DNA of 64,000 bases, taken from CBDCUW01 sp965222745 (GTDB lineage Bacteria > Planctomycetota > Planctomycetia > Pirellulales > Pirellulaceae). Shown here in pieces: positions 50,060 through 58,305 of this stretch. Position numbers and translations under genes: made by a program. The stretch spans positions 1,736,001 through 1,800,000 of the forward strand of contig CBDCUW010000003.1 of NCBI GenBank assembly GCA_965222745.1, written 5' to 3'. How positions within the stretch are numbered: position 1 is the first letter of the stretch; every line of letters starts with the position of its first letter. The notes below the pieces were generated by a model that searched no databases, was not told where the DNA came from, and saw only the letters and a program-made list of their open reading frames with translations.

Positions 50060-53000
50060 ATGGTCTGGGAAAGAATGATCCGCCGCGTCAAAGCCGCCAC
50101 GGGACGAGCCGCAAAAAAACGAAAACAACGTCGCTTGCGTCTGGAACGGCTTACCCGGCGAGAGCTCTTGGCATCGGACCTGGGAGCGATTGCCGGTGTC
50201 GCCTTTGTGGATGAGGCGGGTGACGGATCGGCGGCGGGCGACCCGCCAGTGTTGGTCGATGGCGGGGGGAATCTTGTTTCACCCGGCACGCCTGGAGCTC
50301 AGGGGATTCAAATCCAGTTGTTCGAGGATACCAACGGTGACACCCTTTTCGACGGTGGCGACCTGTTGATTGGGACCGATATCACCGACCTCAACGGCAA
50401 CTACCGCTTCGATCGATTGACCGTGGGCCGCTATTTCATCGAACAGCAGGCGGTGCCCCAGCTGAACACGCCCGCCGCGATTGCTGTGGACGTAACGGTG
50501 GCCAACGGAATCCAAACCGCTTTGATCGACGATTACTCGCTCACATCGCAGACGGTCACCGCCGATGCGGGAACTCCGACCAACACCGATTCGGCTGCTG
50601 CCCCCGAAGTGATTGGCGGCGCTCGTGATATTCAAGTCACCAACACCAACGGCATTGGGCAGGTGACCGTTTTTGTCGACAGCAACGCCGACACGTTATC
50701 GATTGGATCGCTCGGTTTGGCCGAGGGGACGGCGCTGCTTCAATATGACGGCAACGACGGCAGCACAGCACTCAGCGTCACCGGTCTTGGCGGTGTGTCG
50801 CTTGCCGGCGGCACTCCAGGATCGACGCTTGATCCCGGCGCGGGTTTAATCGTCGAGACGCGCGCCGATCAGGCTGGTGAGGCACTGTTCATCACCGTTC
50901 ATACCGATGGCTCGAATTCTTCCACGGTTGCCATCCCGGTGCCGCAAAACCTGACGAGCACTGTTGAATCGTTCGTCCTCTTTTCCAGTTTCAGCATTGC
51001 CACCGGCACCGGCGCCGATTTTAACGACGTGGGGTCGATCGAAGCGTCGTTGTCACTGTCGGCTGATACCGATGTGGTCGTCTCGATCGCCGAATCGCGG
51101 CGTCCCGACGTCGTGCAGGCAGATATTGCGAACATTTTGCCGCTGACCCTCGGCGGGCAATTGTTCATCGATAACGATCCGGGTGGTGGCCAGAACAACG
51201 GATTGCGAGAGGGAACGGAAGCGGGAGTCACCGGTATTTCCGTCGATCTTTATCAGTTGGCTGGTGCGAATGACGTGGTCGATCCGACCACGGCAATCCC
51301 GCTGACCTCGACCACTACCGGACCGGGCGGAACTTACAGTTTTCCGGGGTTGGATCCGGGACACTACGCGGTGGTCGTGCCTGCGACCGTCTTCCAATCA
51401 GGGGCGGGGTTGTTCGGATTTGCCAACAGTACCGGAAATGACCCTGCCTCGGATCCTGACGACGACATCGACAACGACGACAACGGCACGACGCTTGGCA
51501 GTGGTGACGTCGTCAGCGGCACGATCACGCTGCAGTCGAATGCGGAACCGATCAACGACGACGATACCGATCCGAACACCAACACCACCGTCGATTTTGG
51601 ATTCTTCCCACAGATCGACGTCTCGGTCACCAAGACCATCAACTCGGCTGGTTCCAACGTGGCTGCCGGCGGCAACGCGGTCTTTGACATCGTTGTCCAG
51701 AATGCCGGACCGTTGGATGCAACCAACGTTCGATTCGAAGACATCATTCCCGCCGGATTGACTTTCACCGGCACGGCGAACGAATCGGGAGCGTTCACCA
51801 CCAATGTCAACGGATCGACGGTAGAAGTGCTGCTGGGAACCGTGCCAGCGGGCGGATCGGCAACGTTCCAGCTGTTGGCCGACATTGGCGCCAATCAGAC
51901 AGCCGACATCACCAACACCGCGACCGTTTCGGCAACCGAGGTGGATACCGATCCGTCGAACAATTCCGAAGACGAGTTGCTCGATTTGATTGAATCGGAC
52001 CTGCGCATCGAAAAGACCGATGCAACCGACCCGGTCAACGCCGGCAACCAACTGGTTTACACCATCACCGTCACCAACGACGGTCCCGATGCTGCGGCAG
52101 GTGTGGTGGTCACCGATCCGTTGCCGACTGGTGTGACGTTCGTCAGCGGTGATGTCGACGGCAACAGCAGCCTGGTCAGTTTTGACACGGTTTCCGGAGA
52201 GGTCACTGCGGTGGTGGGCGCGATGGCCAATCAAGCCGTCGCGGTGGTGACCGTGACGGTCGATGTTGACAGCAGCGCGACAAGCCCACTGAGTAATTCC
52301 GCAACGGTAACCGCCGATCCCAATACCGATCCTGATCCGAGCAACAACTCCGCTAGCGAAGACACTTCGGTCGACCGAGTGGTGGATGTTGCGGTGGACA
52401 AAACTGTGACCGGCACTCCCGTCGCGGGCCAGGACATCACCTACACGATCGAGGTGACCAACAACGGGCCCGGCGATGCGCGGGGAGTCACGGTCACCGA
52501 TACGCTGGCCGCCGACCTGACCTTGGTGGCAGGAAGTTTTGCTCCGGGAACTTCGGGGGCAACGCTGACTCAGAACGGCCAAGACTTGTCGTTTGACGTC
52601 GGCGATTTGGCCAGCGGTGCCACCGCGACTTTCTCGTTCGACGTTTCTATCGCCTCCTCTGCTTCGGGAACGATCGCCAACACCGCCACGGCGGCTACCA
52701 CCGACACCGACAGCGACTCGACAAACGACGTCGATACGGTCAACATCAACGTCGAACGCCAGGTTGATTTGATCCTACAGAAAGACGTCGACAATGCGAC
52801 AGCGGTTCCGGGGCAGGATCAGCTGGTCTACACCTTCACGGTCAGCCACGACACCGACAGCCCCAGCGACGCGTCGACCGTGGTGATCACCGACACTCTG
52901 CCGACCGGACTGATCGGTGCCGTGATCTCCGCGCCGACAGCCGACAGCACCGATTTCACCAACGGAACAGTGACCGTCCAGTTCGATTCGATTCCGGTCG

Positions 53001-54280
53001 GAGAGACTCGCACCTTCACGGTCACTGTCGACATTGACGAAGCGGCCACCGGCACCGTCACCAACACCGCTTCGGTCGCCTCGTCGGGAACGGAGCTGGA
53101 CAGTACCAACAACAGTGACGACGCCGATACGACGTTGAACCCCGCGTTCGATGTCACGTTGACCAAGAGTGTCGACAACGCGACTCCCGGACCAACCGGC
53201 ACCGTGACTTACACCGTTGAAGTTTCCAACGCCGGCCCAAGTACCGCGGTGGGAGTGGTGTTGAGTGATGACATTCCTGCCGGGTTGACCTTTGTCAGCG
53301 GCACCTTGAACGGTCAAGACGCGACCAGCAACGGTTCGGTGATCGATTTTCCAGCGATCACGTTAGCAAGCGGCGCATCGGCTTCGGCAACGTTGCAGTT
53401 CACCGTCGACGCGATGGCCAGCGGTACGATCACCAACACGGCCAGCGTCCCTGACCTGACTGCCTCGGGCGAAACCGATGCCACCAACAACTCGGCAACG
53501 GCCGATATCACGGTCACTCCGCAAGCCGACCTGTCGATCACCAAGTCGGTCTCACTAACCAATGCTCAAGCCGGTAGCAGCTTGACCTATACCATCGAAG
53601 TGTCCAATAGCGGCCCGTCGACCGCGACCAACGTGGTCGTTGCCGATACGCTGCCGGCCGGCGTCACCTTCGACAGCGGTACCGGTCCGGGCGGAGAGAC
53701 GCTGACGGTTAGCAATGGCGTGGTCAACGTCAGCGGCGGCGATCTTGCCAGCGGCGGCTCCTTCAGCTTCACGATCAATGCCACGGTCGACTCCGGTGCC
53801 ACGAGCCCCCAGACGAACAGCGCCACCGTTTCGTCTGACACCAACGATCCCGATGCGACCAACAACACCGCCACTGCTAACACCAACATCGATCCCGCCA
53901 CGTCGTCCATCGCCGGAGTCGTGTTTGTTGATGCAAACAACAACGGCATTCAAGACGCGGGCGAAGACGGTATCGACGGAGTGGTGCTGACGCTTAGCGG
54001 GACCGATTTCCTGGGCAACGCTGTCGACGCCACGGCGACGACCGATGCCACCGGCGCCTACGCCTTCTCCAACCTTGCCGAGGGCACCTACCAGATTGAG
54101 CAGACCCAGCCACCAGGATTCCGCGACGGAATTGAATCGGTCGGAACGGGCGCTACGGCAAACGCGTCCGACAATTTGTTCTCCCAGATTGCCTTGGCTG
54201 CCGAGACCAATGCAACCGCTTTCAACTTCGCGGAGCTGAATGAGTTGCTATCGAAACGCCGCTTCCTCGCGTCGTCGTAG
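50060..54280 (+). CDS. Giant surface protein with SdrD-B and DUF11 repeats
   Basis: The ATG at 50060 gives 1,406 residues. The N-terminus is not a classic signal peptide but the planctomycete extracellular leader: a basic stretch followed by RLERLTRRELLAS. An SdrD-B-like domain (about 45-120) is followed by a unique region, a second SdrD-B domain (about 375-520) and six DUF11 repeats of about 120 residues. Each repeat has the vTkt..., YTIEVTNNGP and VVTDTLP pattern. A third SdrD-B domain (GVVFVDANNNGIQDAGEDGI) follows and the protein ends LLSKRRFLASS. It is an adhesin-like fibre of the cell surface; calcium sites (DPDDDIDNDDNG) are visible. A GTG at 49970 is the alternative start. A terminator lies after it. 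Confidence 0.9.
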   Translation: MVWERMIRRVKAATGRAAKKRKQRRLRLERLTRRELLASDLGAIAGVAFVDEAGDGSAAGDPPVLVDGGGNLVSPGTPGAQGIQIQLFEDTNGDTLFDGGDLLIGTDITDLNGNYRFDRLTVGRYFIEQQAVPQLNTPAAIAVDVTVANGIQTALIDDYSLTSQTVTADAGTPTNTDSAAAPEVIGGARDIQVTNTNGIGQVTVFVDSNADTLSIGSLGLAEGTALLQYDGNDGSTALSVTGLGGVSLAGGTPGSTLDPGAGLIVETRADQAGEALFITVHTDGSNSSTVAIPVPQNLTSTVESFVLFSSFSIATGTGADFNDVGSIEASLSLSADTDVVVSIAESRRPDVVQADIANILPLTLGGQLFIDNDPGGGQNNGLREGTEAGVTGISVDLYQLAGANDVVDPTTAIPLTSTTTGPGGTYSFPGLDPGHYAVVVPATVFQSGAGLFGFANSTGNDPASDPDDDIDNDDNGTTLGSGDVVSGTITLQSNAEPINDDDTDPNTNTTVDFGFFPQIDVSVTKTINSAGSNVAAGGNAVFDIVVQNAGPLDATNVRFEDIIPAGLTFTGTANESGAFTTNVNGSTVEVLLGTVPAGGSATFQLLADIGANQTADITNTATVSATEVDTDPSNNSEDELLDLIESDLRIEKTDATDPVNAGNQLVYTITVTNDGPDAAAGVVVTDPLPTGVTFVSGDVDGNSSLVSFDTVSGEVTAVVGAMANQAVAVVTVTVDVDSSATSPLSNSATVTADPNTDPDPSNNSASEDTSVDRVVDVAVDKTVTGTPVAGQDITYTIEVTNNGPGDARGVTVTDTLAADLTLVAGSFAPGTSGATLTQNGQDLSFDVGDLASGATATFSFDVSIASSASGTIANTATAATTDTDSDSTNDVDTVNINVERQVDLILQKDVDNATAVPGQDQLVYTFTVSHDTDSPSDASTVVITDTLPTGLIGAVISAPTADSTDFTNGTVTVQFDSIPVGETRTFTVTVDIDEAATGTVTNTASVASSGTELDSTNNSDDADTTLNPAFDVTLTKSVDNATPGPTGTVTYTVEVSNAGPSTAVGVVLSDDIPAGLTFVSGTLNGQDATSNGSVIDFPAITLASGASASATLQFTVDAMASGTITNTASVPDLTASGETDATNNSATADITVTPQADLSITKSVSLTNAQAGSSLTYTIEVSNSGPSTATNVVVADTLPAGVTFDSGTGPGGETLTVSNGVVNVSGGDLASGGSFSFTINATVDSGATSPQTNSATVSSDTNDPDATNNTATANTNIDPATSSIAGVVFVDANNNGIQDAGEDGIDGVVLTLSGTDFLGNAVDATATTDATGAYAFSNLAEGTYQIEQTQPPGFRDGIESVGTGATANASDNLFSQIALAAETNATAFNFAELNELLSKRRFLASS

Positions 54281-54390
54281 CCGAAGCTGAGTCGCGTTGC
54301 ACGATTTGCTCCGAACGGGAGCCGGTGATTTGTGTGAGAGCAGATCGGGTGCAACGCCACTGGCCGAGGCCGACGCCGCGGAAAGCGCAA

Positions 54391-54428
54391 AAACGCTCGG
54401 ATCCCGGGGGGGCACCGAGCGTTTTTTT
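54391..54428. terminator. Bidirectional intrinsic terminator
   Basis: AAACGCTCGG pairs with CCGAGCGTTT around a G-rich loop and is followed by T residues; on the other strand an A-run provides the same for the minus-strand gene. It lies between the convergent surface-protein and 54434-54970 genes. Confidence 0.88.
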
Positions 54429-54433
54429 GTTCA

Positions 54434-54970
54434 TCACTGCTTGGGGCGCGGTTGGACGGCTTCGTCCTTCGCCTTTTCAATTTTTCCAAACATGTGTCCG
54501 CCGACAGCATCGTGTTGCCACGTGCCAGCGTAACGGTCAGAGTGGATCAAGACGCGCGCTCCGAACGTCCCCATGCCAGGAATCCAGAAGTTATCTAGCG
54601 TGATGACTGGCGTGTTGCCTGACCACAACACTTTCAAATCCATGGGCACTTCGTTGTCGACGTCGCCATACTTGATCCGTGCCGTGAATCGATACATGTT
54701 CTTTTCAGGTAGCTTTTCGCATTTGCTGATCGTGTATTCCTCTGTCTTCGGAGCGGCATCTTCTTTCCCGTCGATGGTGAACTTTCCCACAAACTTGGCG
54801 CCGGAGAGGTAGTCGGCCAATTTTTCTTCTCGCGATTGCTCTTTGTCCGCTTTCTTTTTGGCGGAATCTGTTTTCGGCACATCGGTGGGGGTTTGCGCGA
54901 CGGCCAGCGAAATGAAACCGCCCAGGCTTAGCGAAAAGAAAAGAGCCGACAAAACACGTAAACGAACCAT
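54434..54970 (-). CDS. Exported protein of unknown function
   Basis: The ATG at 54970 has a near-perfect GGAGGAG ribosome-binding site and opens 178 residues. A signal peptide (LSALFFSLSLGGFISLAVAQ) is followed by a lysine/acid-rich segment and then a compact domain (KFVGKFTIDGKED, EYTISKCEKLP, RIKYGDVDNEVPMDLKVLW, YAGTWQHDAVGGHMFGKI). It resembles exported planctomycete proteins of about 180 residues whose role is unknown, with a beta-barrel-like pattern. The strong ribosome-binding site suggests high expression. Confidence 0.8.
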   Translation of the reverse strand: MVRLRVLSALFFSLSLGGFISLAVAQTPTDVPKTDSAKKKADKEQSREEKLADYLSGAKFVGKFTIDGKEDAAPKTEEYTISKCEKLPEKNMYRFTARIKYGDVDNEVPMDLKVLWSGNTPVITLDNFWIPGMGTFGARVLIHSDRYAGTWQHDAVGGHMFGKIEKAKDEAVQPRPKQ

Positions 54971-55077
54971 GGAATCTCCTCCGATTAGGTAGCGTGGCAT
55001 GCCAAAATATGCGATTCAACCCCGCACAAGAAGATGCGGAACACGCAAACCAAAGATTTTGTCGTGTTGTCGACCGT

Positions 55078-55329
55078 CTACAATTCGTCGGAGCTGGTCA
55101 CTGATCGCGCGAACACCTGCCCGAATTCCTGCAGCGGCGCACACGCTTTCTCCACCTCCCCCTGGTCCTGGCTCTGAACCAGGGCATAGGCGATGTGATC
55201 CTGGGAGGCTACCCATAAGCCCTGGACGGATACCTTGCCTTCGTAGTGGGTGGAACCGTGTTGCCAGAAGTATTCCAGCGCAGCCGCTCGGTGCTGTTCC
55301 TTAAAATGCACTTCGATCATGTACAGCAT
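55078..55329 (-). CDS. DUF3303-like small protein
   Basis: This 83-residue soluble protein reads MLYMIEVHFKEQHRAAALEY followed by HGSTHYEGKV and GLWVASQDHIAYALVQS, which matches the DUF3303 group of dimeric alpha-beta barrel (ferredoxin-like) domains. The second half (EVEKACAPLQEFGQV) completes the fold. Members are uncharacterised; relatives of this fold act as monooxygenases or sensors. It is divergent from the Rieske gene. A second start at 55320 is possible. Confidence 0.82.
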   Translation of the reverse strand: MLYMIEVHFKEQHRAAALEYFWQHGSTHYEGKVSVQGLWVASQDHIAYALVQSQDQGEVEKACAPLQEFGQVFARSVTSSDEL

Positions 55330-55449
55330 CGCCTTCCCCCTCGCTTTCCGCCGATCGTTCCCGGTGGTGGTTTCGTCTGCAAGACGAATTCTACCCGATC
55401 GAAGTCTTCACGATGCTTGTGGTGCACCGCCACGGTGGATGAAAAAGAG

Positions 55450-55767
55450 ATGAAACAGCCAACGTTCCAGCCGATATGTACCGCTGACGAAATCGCGATT
55501 GGTGATTCGCAGATGTTTGTCGTCGGTCAGATCGCGATCGCGGTTTTCAATGTGAAAGGTGAATTCTTCGCTTTGCGCAACGAATGTCCCCACGCCGGGG
55601 CGTCGCTTGCCCACGGCAAGTTGGAAGGAGATGTGATCCGCTGTCGCATTCATCATTGGGGGTTCTGTGTCCGTGACGGAACCTACGTGGACGAAGAAAA
55701 ACCAACCTTCGACGCGAAAACAATTCCACTGCGACTTCGTGATGGAATGATCGAGGTCGCCGTGTAG
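55450..55767 (+). CDS. Rieske [2Fe-2S] protein, NirD-like
   Basis: The 105-residue protein is a single Rieske domain. The cluster motifs CPHAG (Cys and His) and CRIHHWGF (Cys and His) are intact and 16-20 residues apart. MKQPTFQPICTADEI opens the domain. Small standalone Rieske proteins serve as electron carriers for oxygenases or as the small subunit of nitrite reductase; no partner oxygenase is encoded next to it, so the role is open. Start ATG at 55450; a GTG at 55435 with a similar context is possible. Confidence 0.88.
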   Translation: MKQPTFQPICTADEIAIGDSQMFVVGQIAIAVFNVKGEFFALRNECPHAGASLAHGKLEGDVIRCRIHHWGFCVRDGTYVDEEKPTFDAKTIPLRLRDGMIEVAV

Positions 55768-55774
55768 AAAGATT

Positions 55775-55996
55775 GACCACGAATCGCTCGAATCACACGA
55801 ATAGGAAGACAAAGTGTTCAAGATGTCGCGAGCAAAGCCGCAAAGAATTCTAGAAGCCAGTTTTCTTCATTCTCGTACTCGTACTCCTACTCGCCACAGA
55901 ATGCAGCGAGTACGAGTAGGAGTACGAGCACGAACGGGAATAACGGCCACTCCCGGAAGAACTTCTTCATTCGTGTGATTCGAGCGATTCGTGGTC
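55775..55996. repeat. 222-bp element with perfect 28-bp inverted ends
   Basis: Bases 55775-55802 (beginning GACCACGAATCGCTCGAATC) and 55969-55996 (ending CGAGCGATTCGTGGTC) are perfect inverted copies over 28 bp. Inside, CTCGTACTCCTACTCG (55878-55893) mirrors CGAGTAGGAGTACGAG (55913-55928), also perfect. The shape is that of a miniature inverted-repeat element. It lies between the Rieske and SDR genes, beginning eight bases after the Rieske stop. No clear target duplication was found. Confidence 0.93.
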
Positions 55997-56087
55997 GACT
56001 CTTCCCGGTCATCCAGTTGCAGATTGCCAAGAGGCATCTTAACCTTTGCATCGTGGATCGTATTTCTCCGCTCGCTTGGATTGGCAA

Positions 56088-56861
56088 ATGCTTCCTGGAA
56101 TCAAACTCTTTGACCTGACCGATCATGTTGCGATTGTCACCGGCGGCTCCAAGGGGCTTGGCAAAGCGATGGCTGCCGGGTTGGCCTCTGCCGGCGCGAG
56201 AGTTGTTCTCGTCAGCCGCAACCAGCAGGAGGCGGACGCTGCCGCCGCGGAGATTGCCGCCGACCATGGTGGGGAGGCGATCGGTGTCCAGGCCGATGTC
56301 ACTGACGAAGCCAGGATGGAAGAGCTCGTGCAGTCAACCCTCAACCGATTTGGCCGGATCGATACGCTGATCAACAACGCGGGCATCAACATTCGCGGTC
56401 CGATCGACGAACTGACGCTGGAGCAGTTCCGCGATGTACAGAAAATCAATGTCGATGGAATCTGGATCGCAAGCCGCGCCGTTGCGCCGATCATGAAAAA
56501 GCAGGGCCGCGGGCGGATCATCAATCTGGCCAGCACCTTGGGGCTGGTCGGCTTGGCCAACCGTACGCCTTACGCCACCAGCAAAGGGGCGGTGGTGCAG
56601 ATGACGCGGGCGCTGGGCCTTGAGTTTGCCGAGCACAACATCATGGTCAACGCGATCTGTCCGGGCCCGTTTCTAACACCGATGAATGAACCGATCGCCG
56701 AAACCGAGGAAGCGAAAAAGTTCATTGTCGGAGCAGTGGCGATGAACCGCTGGGGAAGACTGGAAGAAATACAAGGCGCAGCCATCTACCTGGCCAGTGA
56801 TGCTGCCAGCTACACCACCGGAAGCATGCTGGTTGTCGACGGCGGATGGACCGCGCGGTAA
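56088..56861 (+). CDS. Short-chain dehydrogenase/reductase (SDR)
   Basis: The 257-residue protein is a classical SDR: TGGSKGLG (cofactor loop, residues about 16-23), NNAGIN, a catalytic Ser in INLASTLGL, YATSK (Tyr-x3-Lys) and the C-terminal GSMLVVDGGWTAR. Sequence near the cofactor loop (VVLVSRNQQE, with Arg) suggests NADP(H). It resembles gluconate 5-dehydrogenase and FabG-type reductases; the substrate is unknown. ATG at 56088 is used because a few residues before the cofactor loop is the usual length. Confidence 0.93.
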   Translation: MLPGIKLFDLTDHVAIVTGGSKGLGKAMAAGLASAGARVVLVSRNQQEADAAAAEIAADHGGEAIGVQADVTDEARMEELVQSTLNRFGRIDTLINNAGINIRGPIDELTLEQFRDVQKINVDGIWIASRAVAPIMKKQGRGRIINLASTLGLVGLANRTPYATSKGAVVQMTRALGLEFAEHNIMVNAICPGPFLTPMNEPIAETEEAKKFIVGAVAMNRWGRLEEIQGAAIYLASDAASYTTGSMLVVDGGWTAR

Positions 56862-56875
56862 GCATGGAAACCGTT

Positions 56876-56938
56876 GTAGGCCGGCTTGTCCCAAGTCGGC
56901 GATCCTGTACTCGCCGACTTGGGACAAGCCGGGCCTAC
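56876..56938. repeat. 63-bp palindromic interspersed repeat, copy 4
   Basis: GTAGGCCGGCTTGTCCCAAG mirrors CGACTTGGGACAAGCCGGGC around GATCCTGTACTC. It lies 15 bp after the SDR stop. The centre (GATCCTGTACTC) matches copy 1 exactly. Confidence 0.9.
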
Positions 56939-57396
56939 AACGGAATTTGAAGACTCACTCTGAGCAGTTCGCTGCGAGCTCGGAGAACACACCGACGCCG
57001 CCGGTCAGTGCGTCCGGTCCGATTTCGGTACTTTGCGGATCGAATCCACAGCCGTGTCGGGATAAAACCGATGAATGATCTGCCTTGCCGGCACCTCGCC
57101 GGAGGCAAATCGAAGCAAAATCGCTGAATCGAGACTTTCCTTCTGATAAAGATCATTCGATTTGAATATGTCACCGATGCTCAAAGCGCCAAATTCAAAT
57201 GCTCTTTCATTCATTTTTTGTTCGCCCCAGTTTTGGAAAGTTTCCCAAATCCAACTCTAAATAGGAATATAACGCCTGCCCCCTCCGATGACAGCTTGAT
57301 TCCCCACGTTTGGTTATTGGATTATTCAGCATCTATTTGCCATTCCTTGAATGAATTTCCAGAATTCCGGCCATGAATTCTGTAATGTTTCCCCCG
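56939..57396. other. 458-bp intergenic stretch
   Basis: It holds a weak remnant of the second palindrome family near 56958-57000, one doubtful small frame (57005-57214, listed) and AT-rich sequence (57220-57390). Nothing else is recognised. Confidence 0.5.
57005..57214 (-). CDS. Doubtful 69-residue hypothetical protein
   Basis: The frame has an ATG start and a plausible amino acid mix (FEFGALSIGDIFKSNDL, LLRFASGEVPARQII), but no clear ribosome-binding site and no known family. No partner gene lies next to it. It could be a chance frame in intergenic DNA. Confidence 0.3.
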   Translation of the reverse strand: MNERAFEFGALSIGDIFKSNDLYQKESLDSAILLRFASGEVPARQIIHRFYPDTAVDSIRKVPKSDRTH

Positions 57397-58152
57397 CTAG
57401 CGAACCATGAAGCGTTTTCGATAGCCGACCGGTGTCATTCCCGTCACTTCACGAAAACGTTTCGTCAGGTGGCTTTGGTCGGTGTATCCGACGTCGATTG
57501 CGATCTGAGCAGGGCTGAGAGTGGTGGTGGTCAACAGCTTTTGAGCCGCCTGAATGCGGACGCTGCGCAGGTATTGCATGGGGGTCATCCGCAGTAGCTG
57601 GCGGAACCGGCGGTTGAAGTGAGTCGACGACAGGCCCGCCATTTCGGCCATCTTCGCCATGGAGATCGGTTTGGCGTAGTGCTTTTCGATATATTTGGCG
57701 ACCGGCAGGATCTCTTGCAGGTAGCGTTTCAATTCATCCTGCTGCTGGGTGCGATACATCGCACCGGCGATCCCAACAACATTTCCCTGTAGGTCAAAGA
57801 GCGGAGTTTTGGTGGACACGTACCAGCGCGGCGTGCGACGGCGATGTGGCACCAGCCAGGTCTGGCCGGGTAACGGCCGACGACTGGACATCACGCGGCG
57901 ATCTTCTTCGATGTAGGCTTCGGCCAGTACCGGCGGGTGGAAATCGTGATCCGTCTTGCCGATCGCCTCCGATTCGTGATCCAGACCATGATTTTCCAAA
58001 AACAGCTGATTGACTTTGACAAACCGGCTGCTTTCGTCTTTCGCGTAAAAATAGGTTTGCGGCAGCGAATCAAACAGCGCAATCACCGATTCCGCCAGCG
58101 GATTTCGGCAAAAAAATGCATCTTGAAAAGCCTTGGCCACGCCCTCGTTCAT
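57397..58152 (-). CDS. AraC-family regulator with N-terminal PAS domain
   Basis: The ATG at 58152 gives 251 residues. Residues about 20-130 form a PAS domain (LFDSLPQTYFYAKDESSRFV, GKTDHDFHPPVLA, FDLQGNVVGIAGAMYR). The C-terminal 100 residues are a full AraC DNA-binding unit with two helix-turn-helix motifs (MAKMAEMAGLSSTHFNRRFR and PAQIAIDVGYTDQSHLTKRF) and the closing GMTPVGYRKRF. It likely senses a small molecule or redox state and activates genes. It is divergent from the PSD1 operon, 153 bp away, which is the natural target. Confidence 0.93.
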   Translation of the reverse strand: MNEGVAKAFQDAFFCRNPLAESVIALFDSLPQTYFYAKDESSRFVKVNQLFLENHGLDHESEAIGKTDHDFHPPVLAEAYIEEDRRVMSSRRPLPGQTWLVPHRRRTPRWYVSTKTPLFDLQGNVVGIAGAMYRTQQQDELKRYLQEILPVAKYIEKHYAKPISMAKMAEMAGLSSTHFNRRFRQLLRMTPMQYLRSVRIQAAQKLLTTTTLSPAQIAIDVGYTDQSHLTKRFREVTGMTPVGYRKRFMVR

Positions 58153-58241
58153 GGTCAAAATGTACCAAGGCGTCGATGCCGCGTCCAAGACGGCACTTTG
58201 GCGGCCGACTAGCTTTTTCCTTGTGTTGAATTCCGCATTAT

Positions 58242-58264
58242 CGCCGACGCGGGACAAGTCGGCG
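58242..58264. repeat. Half copy of the ~63-bp palindromic repeat
   Basis: CGCCGACGCGGGACAAGTCG resembles the right arm of the repeat, with a changed centre and no left arm. It lies in the gap between the AraC gene and the PSD1 gene. Confidence 0.55.
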
Positions 58265-58305
58265 CAGGAGAGTTCCGTGTTGATCAAAACGGATGCAGCA
58301 TTTTG

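Noticed and set aside
50279..53953. Long open frames on the minus strand inside the giant surface protein gene
   Set aside because: They are antisense shadows of a G+C-biased, repeat-rich gene. Their translations are Val/Arg/Gly-biased and have no known fold.
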